The notes beneath the pieces are model-generated. The model had not been told where the DNA came from. It did no database searches and worked only from the letters and a program-made list of their open reading frames with translations. From an uncultured Bacteroidia bacterium (GTDB lineage Bacteria; Bacteroidota; Bacteroidia; Bacteroidales; F082), in NCBI GenBank assembly GCA_902769875.1, contig CACXQV010000003.1:29134-93133 (forward strand): a DNA stretch of 64,000 bases. The letters run 5' to 3'. The position numbers were made by a program, and so were the translations under genes. Below, in pieces: positions 25,390 through 33,033 of the stretch (position 1 is the stretch's first letter; every line of letters begins with the position of its first letter).

Positions 25390-27360
25390 ATGAAAAAGAC
25401 ATTACTATTGCTGGCCTTCTTCCCGTTGTCGTCAGGCTTGGTTGCCCAACGGCCTGCCACACGGGCTTTCGTCGATGAAGAAGGCATCATCAAAACAGAA
25501 AGTGTGGTCACCCAACTGCCCCCAGCAGCCCGCGACGGGCTCACACCCATGCCGGGCTTTCCTCTAAGTTTCGGCTCCAACACCACCTACAAGCCGATGC
25601 GCGGCTTGGCCTTGGCCGACCTCAACAACGACGGCGCCGACGAAATCATCCTCTGCCACAACGAGGAAATCAACGTCATCGACGGGCAGGGCAACGTGCT
25701 CTGGACCCAGCCTTTGGTCGGCGGAATGGCCCAATATCCCGCTGCCGTCGGCGACATTGACGGCGACGGCGCCCCCGAAATCGTGGTGCTCACCGCTTAC
25801 GGCAACGCCCGTGGCGGCATCAACGTATTCGATGCCACAGGTGCAACCCTGATTTCAGAAGTCACCAACAACAACCCGCTCATCTGCGCCCCCGTCCTTG
25901 CCGACATCAACAACGACGGCGAACAGGAAATCATCTTCTGCGGTCGTGGCAAAGCGTCGGCAAGCATCGCGGCCGGTGTGCATGTGTGGAACCTGCAAGG
26001 CGAAGAGTTGCCCGGCTTCCCATACGAATTGCCTTCAACGCCCGCTTTCACCCCAACGGCAGCCGACCTCGACGGCGACGGCTTTCTCGAACTTTTCATC
26101 GCCACCACCTCTACACTCCACTGCCTCAACCACAACGGCGAGATGCTTTACACGGTTGACGGAGAGGAGGCTTACAAATACTCTTACCAGTCGCCCTTGG
26201 TCGTCGATTTCGTGGGCGACGGCAATTGGAGCCTCGTGGGCGCGTGCCACGGCGACAATCCGAACCACTATGTGCGCAATGCCCACACAGGCGAATACCG
26301 CGAAGGCTGGCCAAAACCCGTCAGCTCTTGGACCTACTCCGCCCCGACGGCGGTCAAAAACGGCGACGAATACGCCATTTTCATGGGCGTTTCAGGGGAA
26401 GGCAACGTGTTCTACCAATATGACACCGACGGCAACACGGCTCCCGGATTCCCGCTCAACCTGACTTCGGGCATCGAAGGCTTCGTTTCAGTGGCCGACA
26501 TCGACGGCGACGGCGAGAACGAAATCATCACCGACTTCAACCTGATGGACGGCGGCGAAGGTTTCATCCGCGCTTGGGAGATGGACGGCACCGAGGTCAC
26601 CGACGGCTTCCCGCTGCGCCCGCAAGGCCTCACCTACATGAACGGCGCCAACTTCGGCGACATCGACGGCGACGGCATGCTGGAAATCGTCACCTTGACC
26701 TACATCCAGAACTTCTCCCCCGACGACCCGGTGTATGTGACCGCCTACGCCTTGAACCAACCTGTCAAAAACCTCGTTTTTGGCACCTACAAAGGCAGCA
26801 ACGACCGCATAGGCTGGATTCGTGAAGAGGAAGCTCCCATGGTGAGTTGCAATCCCGTCAGGGATTTGGAAGCAGAATCAGGCGGTGATGTTTCCCAAGT
26901 GTATCTGCATTGGACCGAGCCTGAAGCCGGCTCGACGGGCAACCTGTTGGGCTATCGAATCCTCAAAAACGGGGAACTGCTGGCCGATTTGGTGGAAGTG
27001 ACTGAGTATGTAGATGATGAAGTCGCTTTCTTCGAGACCTACGAATACGTTGTCATCGCTGTATACGACGACAATTGCGAGTCGGCCTGTGCCCCCCTCA
27101 CGGTAGAGGTGATTCCAGATGCCGTCGCGGAATGCGGCAAGGAAGCCAAAATCTATCCCAACCCGGCCAATGACATCATCCATTTGGAGGGAACAGACCT
27201 GCTCCAAGTGGAAGTGTTCAACATTGTCGGCCAAAGCGTGTTGCGCATCGGCGAAAACCTTGAGGCCATCGACATCAGCCACCTGCAAAACGGCGTGTAT
27301 TTCGTGCGCCTCAAAACCAATGATGAAGAAAAGACCGTTAAACTGGTGATTGAAAAGTAA
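25390..27360 (+). CDS. secreted FG-GAP repeat protein with T9SS sorting domain
   Basis: A 656-residue secreted protein. The signal peptide is MKKTLLLLAFFPLSSGLVA. At least six FG-GAP/VCBS calcium-loop repeats follow (DLNNDGADEI, DIDGDGAPEI, DINNDGEQEI, DLDGDGFLEL, DIDGDGENEI, DIDGDGMLEI), forming a beta-propeller over about residues 55-450. A fibronectin-III-like domain is at about 485-575. The C-terminus KIYPNPANDIIHLEG ... GVYFVRLKT is a type A sorting domain, so it is exported by type IX secretion and may be surface-anchored. The target is unknown. Confidence 0.92.
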   Translation: MKKTLLLLAFFPLSSGLVAQRPATRAFVDEEGIIKTESVVTQLPPAARDGLTPMPGFPLSFGSNTTYKPMRGLALADLNNDGADEIILCHNEEINVIDGQGNVLWTQPLVGGMAQYPAAVGDIDGDGAPEIVVLTAYGNARGGINVFDATGATLISEVTNNNPLICAPVLADINNDGEQEIIFCGRGKASASIAAGVHVWNLQGEELPGFPYELPSTPAFTPTAADLDGDGFLELFIATTSTLHCLNHNGEMLYTVDGEEAYKYSYQSPLVVDFVGDGNWSLVGACHGDNPNHYVRNAHTGEYREGWPKPVSSWTYSAPTAVKNGDEYAIFMGVSGEGNVFYQYDTDGNTAPGFPLNLTSGIEGFVSVADIDGDGENEIITDFNLMDGGEGFIRAWEMDGTEVTDGFPLRPQGLTYMNGANFGDIDGDGMLEIVTLTYIQNFSPDDPVYVTAYALNQPVKNLVFGTYKGSNDRIGWIREEEAPMVSCNPVRDLEAESGGDVSQVYLHWTEPEAGSTGNLLGYRILKNGELLADLVEVTEYVDDEVAFFETYEYVVIAVYDDNCESACAPLTVEVIPDAVAECGKEAKIYPNPANDIIHLEGTDLLQVEVFNIVGQSVLRIGENLEAIDISHLQNGVYFVRLKTNDEEKTVKLVIEK

Positions 27361-27376
27361 AAGTCACAAACAGCAG

Positions 27377-27404
27377 AAAAGTCCTGCGAATGCAGGACTT
27401 TTCT
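27377..27404 (+). terminator. terminator after the FG-GAP gene
   Basis: AAAAGTCCTGC-GAA-TGCAGGACTTTTCTT forms a strong hairpin with a short T-rich tail 16 bases after the stop codon. Confidence 0.75.
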
Positions 27405-27412
27405 TATTTTTG
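27405..27412 (+). promoter_or_regulatory. -7 box of hemW
   Basis: TATTTTTG lies five bases before the ATG at 27417, so the transcript would be nearly leaderless. Confidence 0.5.
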
Positions 27413-27416
27413 CGTC

Positions 27417-28631
27417 ATGGCAGGCATATACATCCATATTCCCTTTTGTAAGTCGAAATGCGGCTATTGCGGGTTCTATTCGTTGCCTTCATTGAAGCTG
27501 AAAGACAGGTTTTTGGAGGCATTGAAGACAGAAATAGTGATGCGAAAAGACTACCTCCAGCACGAGCCTCATTGCGGGATTGACCCGCAATCCCCCGCGC
27601 TGGAGGGCAGCCATGGCCCGACCACCATCAACACCGTGTATTTCGGCGGCGGCACGCCTTCGCTGCTCGGCACGGACGAAATCGAAGGCTTAATGCAAGT
27701 CATCAAAGCGCATTATCCCGTCGCCGAAAACGCCGAAATCACCCTCGAAGCCAACCCCGACACATTGTCGCCCGATTACCTCCAAGCCTTGCGGGAAACG
27801 GGCATCAACCGCCTGAGCATCGGCATCCAGAGCTTCTTCGACAACGATTTGAAATATCTCAGCCGTCGCCACGATTCCGCTCACGCCCGGCTCAGCATCG
27901 AATGGGCCTTACAAGCAGGCTTCAACAACCTGAGCATCGACCTGATTTATGGTCTGCCCACCTCCAACGCCGAGCAGTGGAACCGCAATTTGGACATCTT
28001 TTTCGAATACGACCTTCCCCACCTCTCAGCATACGCCCTCACGCTTGAGCCCAATGCCATCCTGACCAAGCAAATCGAACAAAGGAAGGCCTTGCCCGTC
28101 AACGAAGATGATGCGCTGCGCGATTATGAAATCCTTTGCCAACGCGCCAAAGAAAACGGCTATCTGCACTATGAGATTTCCAACTTCTGCCGCTGTGGGA
28201 TGCATTCCAAACACAACGCAAGCTATTGGTTCGGGACACCTTATCTTGGTTTGGGACCTTCGGCGCATTCGTTTGATGGTGCTTCGAGGCAGTGGAATGT
28301 ATCGAATGTGGAAGACTATTGCGATGCTTTGCTATCGCCCGGTAGGAACAGTGGGGCAAGCCCCACTGTCGGCAAAGCTCTGAAAGAGAAAGAATTGCTT
28401 TCTCCTGAACAGCAATACGACGAATACGTTATGCTGCGCCTGCGCACCCATTGGGGCATCGACCTGAAATGGCTGAAACGCGAGATGGGCGAGCGTTTTT
28501 CCAATTATTGCCAGCAACAAGCCCTGCCGCTCATCGCCCAAGGCCGCCTCACGCAAACACGGGAATTCCTCCACCTCACCGACCGACAGATGCTCTTCGC
28601 CGACGGCGTGGCAGAGGAATTGTTTTGGTAA
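27417..28631 (+). CDS. hemW: HemW, radical SAM heme chaperone-like
   Basis: About 404 residues. The radical-SAM cluster motif CKSKCGYC is at the N-terminus (MAGIYIHIPF...). Other motifs: TVYFGGGTPSLL, ITLEANPDTL, GINRLSIGIQSF, LIYGLP and HYEISNF. HemW binds heme and donates it to respiratory enzymes; it was formerly annotated as oxygen-independent coproporphyrinogen oxidase. Two segments do not belong to the family: HCGIDPQSPALEGSHGP after YLQHEP, and GRNSGASPTVGKALKE before LLSPEQQYDEYVML. Each is encoded by a DNA palindrome inserted in frame. The rest of the enzyme appears intact. Confidence 0.93.
   Translation: MAGIYIHIPFCKSKCGYCGFYSLPSLKLKDRFLEALKTEIVMRKDYLQHEPHCGIDPQSPALEGSHGPTTINTVYFGGGTPSLLGTDEIEGLMQVIKAHYPVAENAEITLEANPDTLSPDYLQALRETGINRLSIGIQSFFDNDLKYLSRRHDSAHARLSIEWALQAGFNNLSIDLIYGLPTSNAEQWNRNLDIFFEYDLPHLSAYALTLEPNAILTKQIEQRKALPVNEDDALRDYEILCQRAKENGYLHYEISNFCRCGMHSKHNASYWFGTPYLGLGPSAHSFDGASRQWNVSNVEDYCDALLSPGRNSGASPTVGKALKEKELLSPEQQYDEYVMLRLRTHWGIDLKWLKREMGERFSNYCQQQALPLIAQGRLTQTREFLHLTDRQMLFADGVAEELFW
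27571..27591. repeat. in-frame palindromic element ATTGCGGG/CCCGCAAT in hemW
   Basis: Eight-base perfect arms with a five-base loop, inside about 50 bp that split YLQHEP from TTINTVYF. The same arms recur in the Dus-family gene at 46964-46985. Confidence 0.88.
28348..28369. repeat. in-frame palindrome ACAGTGGGG/CCCCACTGT in hemW
   Basis: Perfect nine-base arms with the loop CAAG, translated as part of GRNSGASPTVG in the C-terminal half of HemW. Confidence 0.85.
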
Positions 28632-28640
28632 CCAACTGTA

Positions 28641-29288
28641 TCAGAAATAGATATGCGCCGAAACGAGGCAACTGTTCAAATCAAACACCAAGGAATTGCT
28701 TGAAAAGAACTTTTTGCCTTCGTCAAAATAATTCCGATGGGTATATTTCAGGCAGCCCACCCCAGCCCAAAGCGCGAAATGAGGCCCTACCCGATACTCA
28801 AATGCCAACAAGTTGGCATACAAAGAATAATCCCTGTAAGGATAATTCCAAGTTTTGGAATGTGTTTCCTCATGCGTGTACTTGCCAAAAGCAAACATCA
28901 CACCAACTTCAGGTGCATAGTAGAACCTATCAGCAAGCCTCACATAATAAGACAGGCTTGGGCACACATAAAAGCTCGTGAACTTGTTGTACAGCCAATC
29001 ATTGTCATACGCCAACTCCCTCGGATTCTTTCCATAGGAAACGCCCAAACATAGTTCCAAACGGAAATTGTTTGCGGCAAACCAGCCAAAGCCCGCATCG
29101 AAACCCAAATAGGTATCGTAAGGCTCCTCCGTTGTGTTGGCAATGGAGCCATTGATATTATAAGTGTCTGACCTCACTTTCCCGAACGAGGCCGAAGCCG
29201 ATGTGAGGACATACATTTCACCCTTGCTTTGCGCAAAGGCCGTGATGGTAAAGGCCACAAGGCCGACAAGTAAAGCCAATTTTTTCAT
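28641..29288 (-). CDS. outer-membrane beta-barrel protein
   Basis: A 215-residue protein with a signal peptide (MKKLALLVGLVAFTITAFAQ) and alternating strand pattern typical of a small eight-to-ten-stranded barrel (GFDAGFGWFAANNFRLELCL, SLSYYVRLADRFYYAPEVGV, YRVGPHFALWAGVGCLKYTH) ending in VSAHIYF with a terminal aromatic residue. Its function is unknown. A -7 box lies at 29319. It converges on hemW with a ten-base gap. Confidence 0.8.
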   Translation of the reverse strand: MKKLALLVGLVAFTITAFAQSKGEMYVLTSASASFGKVRSDTYNINGSIANTTEEPYDTYLGFDAGFGWFAANNFRLELCLGVSYGKNPRELAYDNDWLYNKFTSFYVCPSLSYYVRLADRFYYAPEVGVMFAFGKYTHEETHSKTWNYPYRDYSLYANLLAFEYRVGPHFALWAGVGCLKYTHRNYFDEGKKFFSSNSLVFDLNSCLVSAHIYF

Positions 29289-29318
29289 GACATTCGATTT
29301 TAGGGTTATTACTGCCTG

Positions 29319-29326
29319 CAAATATA
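29319..29326 (-). promoter_or_regulatory. -7 box of the outer-membrane barrel gene
   Basis: CAAATATA on the plus strand gives TATATTTG on the minus strand, 30 bp before the start at 29288. Confidence 0.55.
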
Positions 29327-29399
29327 GGCATTAATTGGATTTGTCGAACAATTCCTCAAAAAACCTCCCCGAATTTTCCGAACCTACCGTTTTCTTTCC

Positions 29400-29407
29400 T
29401 ATTTTTG
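29400..29407 (+). promoter_or_regulatory. -7 box of the C69 dipeptidase gene
   Basis: TATTTTTG matches TAnnTTTG. The predicted leader of about 90 bases contains the palindromic element at 29438. Confidence 0.5.
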
Positions 29408-29437
29408 AACTCACAAATTCCATACTAAGCAAGCCAA

Positions 29438-29463
29438 GGGCCCTGAGCTTGTCGAAGGGCCGA
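29438..29463. repeat. extragenic palindrome CCCTGAGCTTGTCGAAGGG
   Basis: GGGCCCTGAGCTTGTCGAAGGGCC is an imperfect palindrome with GGCCCT/AGGGCC ends. A diverged, split copy occupies 23043-23089. It lies in the leader of the dipeptidase gene. Confidence 0.75.
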
Positions 29464-29501
29464 CCTTATCGAATAAGACAAATCATCAAAACATAATCAT
29501 T

Positions 29502-31151
29502 ATGCTCAAATTCAAAGCTTTACTCTTATCAGGTCTTTTGCTCATCGGCTTCAACGCCAAGGCACAAGACGAAAACGAGCGCCGTGTTGGCGCCAACTGC
29601 ACTAGCATCATGGTGGGCAAGAAAGCCTCCACCGACGGCTCGGTCATCACCTCCCACACTTGCGATGGCCGCTACCGCACTTGGATGCGCTGGGAACCCG
29701 CCGCCGACCACAAAGTGGCCGAACCTGCCAAAGGCAAGAAGAAAAAAGGCCAAGCCGATGAAACCATCGAGACGCACAAGGTCTACAAAGGCACAATGCA
29801 CACCGAAGACACATTCGACAACCGTGGCCTCGAATTGGCCGGCGAAATCCCGCAGGTGGCGCACACCTACGCCTACCTCAACACAGCCTATCCCTGCCTC
29901 AACGAGAAACAATTGGCCATCGGCGAAACCACTTTTTCGGGTCCTGACACATTGGTCAACAACAAAGGCATGTTCATGATTGAGGAGTTGGAGCGCGTGG
30001 CCCTGATGCGCTGCGACAACGCCCGCGACGCCATACAACTCATCGGCCAGCTCGTCAAGGAATACGGCTACGGCGACGGCGGCGAGTGCATCACCATTGC
30101 CGACAAAAACGAGGTGTGGCAGATGGAAATCCTCGGCGAAGGCCCCGACAAGATTGGCGGCGTGTGGGCTGCCAAACGCATCCCCGACGACGAGGTAGGT
30201 GTCAGCGCCAACATCGCCCGCATCGGCAAACTGGAACGCGGAAGCAACGACTTCTACTGCTCCGACAACTGCGAGGCAGTGGCCAAGAAATACGGCCTCT
30301 GGGACGGCAAGGGCGACTTCATTTTCTGGAAAGCCTTCCGTGCCTCTTACGGCGGCGGCAAGAACTACAGCGACCGCGAGTTCTTCATCCTCAGCCAATT
30401 GGCACCTTCGTTGAACCTCAACCGCGATATGCCCGAACTGCCTTTCTCAGTGAAACCCGACGAGAACGTCGACGTGCGCAAGGTGATGGAACTCTTCCGC
30501 AGCACCTACGAAGGCACCGACATGGACATGACACGCAACGTGAAGATGGTGAGCAAGAAACGCACCGACGATGGCGTGGTTGAAGACACCATCATCAGCC
30601 CCGTCGCCAACCCTTGGGTGGGCAGCGCGATGATGAACACCATTAATTACCTCGCTCCCGGCACCATCAACTTCCAGCGCACCGTGGCCGTGGCTTGGAG
30701 CAGCTATCATCACATCATCCAATGCCGTAGCTGGGTGCCCGACGAAATCGGCGCCATCTGCTGGATGGCCTGCGACAACCCGGGACAAAGCCCGCGCATC
30801 CCCATCTTCTCAGGCTCGACCACCTTGCCCGAAGGCTTCGACAAATGCGGCCAGCGGCGCTATCGCGACGAAGCCTGGATTTGGCACTATCGCAAGGCCA
30901 ACAAATTGGCCACCGTGCAATGGGGACGCACCAAGAAGACCTTGCTCGGCACCGCAAAACGTTTCGAAGACAAGGCCTTCGAAGAGATTCCCGCATTGGA
31001 AAAACGCGCTATGGCCTTGATTGACAAGGGCGAAGCAAAAGAAGCCACCACCCTCCTCAACCAATACACCACCGACTTTGCCGCATCCACACGCCAAGCC
31101 TGGAAAGAAATGGAAAACACCTTCTGGTATTGGTTCAGCATGGGTTTCTAA
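29502..31151 (+). CDS. C69 family dipeptidase, secreted
   Basis: A 549-residue Ntn-hydrolase of the PepD/C69 group. After a signal peptide (MLKFKALLLSGLLLIGFNAKA) comes GANCTSIMVGKKASTDGSVITSHTCDG. The Cys of NCTS is the expected catalytic nucleophile, though a short propeptide remains before it. Other conserved parts are NEKQLAIGETTFSG, the GECITIADKNEVWQMEILG block, and AWSSYHHIIQCRSW. The family cleaves dipeptides, some with D- or aromatic residues. It is a single gene, ended by a hairpin shared with the convergent BACON gene. Confidence 0.9.
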   Translation: MLKFKALLLSGLLLIGFNAKAQDENERRVGANCTSIMVGKKASTDGSVITSHTCDGRYRTWMRWEPAADHKVAEPAKGKKKKGQADETIETHKVYKGTMHTEDTFDNRGLELAGEIPQVAHTYAYLNTAYPCLNEKQLAIGETTFSGPDTLVNNKGMFMIEELERVALMRCDNARDAIQLIGQLVKEYGYGDGGECITIADKNEVWQMEILGEGPDKIGGVWAAKRIPDDEVGVSANIARIGKLERGSNDFYCSDNCEAVAKKYGLWDGKGDFIFWKAFRASYGGGKNYSDREFFILSQLAPSLNLNRDMPELPFSVKPDENVDVRKVMELFRSTYEGTDMDMTRNVKMVSKKRTDDGVVEDTIISPVANPWVGSAMMNTINYLAPGTINFQRTVAVAWSSYHHIIQCRSWVPDEIGAICWMACDNPGQSPRIPIFSGSTTLPEGFDKCGQRRYRDEAWIWHYRKANKLATVQWGRTKKTLLGTAKRFEDKAFEEIPALEKRAMALIDKGEAKEATTLLNQYTTDFAASTRQAWKEMENTFWYWFSMGF

Positions 31152-31171
31152 ACCACAATCAATCCCACAAA

Positions 31172-31205
31172 AAAGCGAGGCAAACGATGATGTCCGCCTC
31201 GCTTT
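31172..31205. terminator. bidirectional hairpin between dipeptidase and BACON genes
   Basis: AAAGCGAGGC (31172-31181) pairs with GCCTCGCTTT (31196-31205). T runs flank both sides, which fits a terminator shared by the two convergent genes. Confidence 0.65.
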
Positions 31206-31225
31206 CGTTTTGCATGGAGCCAATC

Positions 31226-32884
31226 TTAGGGCTGTTGTTTCACCTCAATCACCACCATCTTGCCCGATTCGGCCTTGATGGTGATGTAGCCCGTCCTCGG
31301 ACGAGTCGACATCAAAGGAGCGACAACCACCGTGATGGTGCCGTTGCCGAAGCCCGAAGTCGGGGAAACCGTCATCCAAGCCTCAGCCACCACCACCGAC
31401 CAACCTTGGTTGGAAGTGACGTGTACGATATACTCGCCACCCTCGGCAGGAGCCGCAATACCCATAATATCCGTTTCAAGCAAGTCGGGTTTGCCTTCTT
31501 GGACCACAACCAACTCACTCATCAGCTGGCCGTTGTGCATAGCCCTGATGTAGCCTATACGAGGTTCCTCGCTCGAATTGACATCAATCACAGCCGTGAC
31601 ATTGGCATCGCCGCTGCCCGACGAAGGCAACAGATAGGCAACCATTTCGGAGCCTTCCAAAGTCCAAGTGGTGTTGGCCGTCACTGCGATGGTACGGCTG
31701 GCGCCCGTGTAGGGAACCATCAACGTGTCAGGCGAAAGCGTCACTACAAGCTGTTCGCTTCCAGCGGCTTGCGTCACCGCGATTTCCTTTTCAATATCCC
31801 CGGAAACGACAACAACGAAGGCCGTCCTCGGCTCGACCAAGGCATTGGGCTCGGCAGTAAGGAGGATGGTGGCATTGCCCGTTCCGATGGTTTCAGACAG
31901 CGAAAGCCAGCCGCTCGAAGCATCAGCCTTCCATTCGGTGTCGCAGCCGATGGCGATTTCTTTCTGGCCGCCTTCGCTGCCAAAACTGAGGCTCATAGGC
32001 GAAACCTCCAAGAAATGCGGGTCGATTGAGGCCTCTTGCACTATCGAGACCATAGCCGACGAACCCGTCAACGAAGTAAACGTGATGATAGCGTTACGCG
32101 CCTCGAAGTTGGGGTTCTCGCCCACCGTCACGGCCACAGTCATGTCGCCCGTGCCTTGGGTCTTGTCGAGCGTCACCCATTCTTCGCTTGCGGCAGCAGC
32201 CCATTCGCCTTCGCAAGCCACGTTCACCGTCTTGGTTTCGCCTTCACTGGCCATTTGCAGTTGTTCGGGAGCGACCGAAATGGCAATTTGCGGGCCAAGG
32301 CCCTGCGTGACCGTTAGCTTGGCATTCGTGACATCGTTGCCAAACGACAATTCCGCAGTGCGATCGGCCGAAAACTCGCCGCCCATGGCCATAACCAACA
32401 GCATGACATTCGCATTGCCCGTGCCACTGGTTTCCGACAGCATCACCCACGAAGGCACCTCAGTGACCGTCCAGTGCATGTTGGACGTAATTTCCACAAT
32501 GTATTCGCCGCCCATCTCCGAGCTTTGGATCGAGGTGGGGTTCACGGTGATGAAATCAGCGAAACCTTGCGTAATAGTCAACACAGCCGAATTATTTTTG
32601 GTTGTGGCCGTCACTTGGGCGGTACGGCTCTCCGTACTCGTGTTGGGCAATGCCGTAACGGTCAATGTGGCATTACCCGAACCCGACACCGGCGTAACAG
32701 TGACCCAATTCGCTGACGACGCGATGGTCCACTCGCCATTCGATTCAAGCCCGACCTCAAAGGTTTGGCCAACCGATTCCACTTCCTTCTCATTGAAGGC
32801 AAGCGAAACCTCAACAGACTTGCGGCAGCCCACCAAGGCCAAAGCAACGGCTGCAACAAACATAAAGCATTTCAGTTTTTTCAT
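31226..32884 (-). CDS. BACON-repeat lipoprotein
   Basis: The 552-residue protein has a lipoprotein signal (MKKLKCFMFVAAVALALVGC, Cys20) followed by about six BACON domains of 85-90 residues. Repeating landmarks are W-T/V-x-S-x-x-W-V/L-T/S (GEWTIASSANWVTVTPVSGS, MHWTVTEVPSWVMLSETSGT, TEWKADASSGWLSLSETIGT, QGWSVVVAEAWMTVSPTSGF) and strand endings of the TQG type. BACON domains are associated with surface proteins that bind carbohydrate or mucin. No catalytic domain is present, so it may be a surface adhesin or scaffold. Confidence 0.9.
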   Translation of the reverse strand: MKKLKCFMFVAAVALALVGCRKSVEVSLAFNEKEVESVGQTFEVGLESNGEWTIASSANWVTVTPVSGSGNATLTVTALPNTSTESRTAQVTATTKNNSAVLTITQGFADFITVNPTSIQSSEMGGEYIVEITSNMHWTVTEVPSWVMLSETSGTGNANVMLLVMAMGGEFSADRTAELSFGNDVTNAKLTVTQGLGPQIAISVAPEQLQMASEGETKTVNVACEGEWAAAASEEWVTLDKTQGTGDMTVAVTVGENPNFEARNAIITFTSLTGSSAMVSIVQEASIDPHFLEVSPMSLSFGSEGGQKEIAIGCDTEWKADASSGWLSLSETIGTGNATILLTAEPNALVEPRTAFVVVVSGDIEKEIAVTQAAGSEQLVVTLSPDTLMVPYTGASRTIAVTANTTWTLEGSEMVAYLLPSSGSGDANVTAVIDVNSSEEPRIGYIRAMHNGQLMSELVVVQEGKPDLLETDIMGIAAPAEGGEYIVHVTSNQGWSVVVAEAWMTVSPTSGFGNGTITVVVAPLMSTRPRTGYITIKAESGKMVVIEVKQQP

Positions 32885-32960
32885 ATCAAAAAAATTGGTT
32901 TATCCTAAAACATAGTCTTTTGTGATAACGGACAAAATGCCCTTATAGTATGGAGCTTCC

Positions 32961-32990
32961 AAAAAAAGGGTGCGCCACGAATGACGCACC
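32961..32990 (-). terminator. terminator after the PpiD-like gene
   Basis: On the minus strand GGTGCG-TCATTCGTGG-CGCACC is followed by a C and seven T, 45 bp after the PpiD-like stop codon. Confidence 0.75.
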
Positions 32991-33033
32991 TCACTAACAA
33001 TGATGATATAACAAAACTTTAAGCGATTTCGGA

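Noticed and set aside
27417-28631. HemN (coproporphyrinogen dehydrogenase)
   Set aside because: The N-terminal CKSKCGYC start and overall length fit HemW; true HemN is longer with an extra N-terminal region.
31725-32915. 396-codon plus-strand open frame
   Set aside because: It is antisense to the BACON lipoprotein gene and has repeat-like composition from those repeats.
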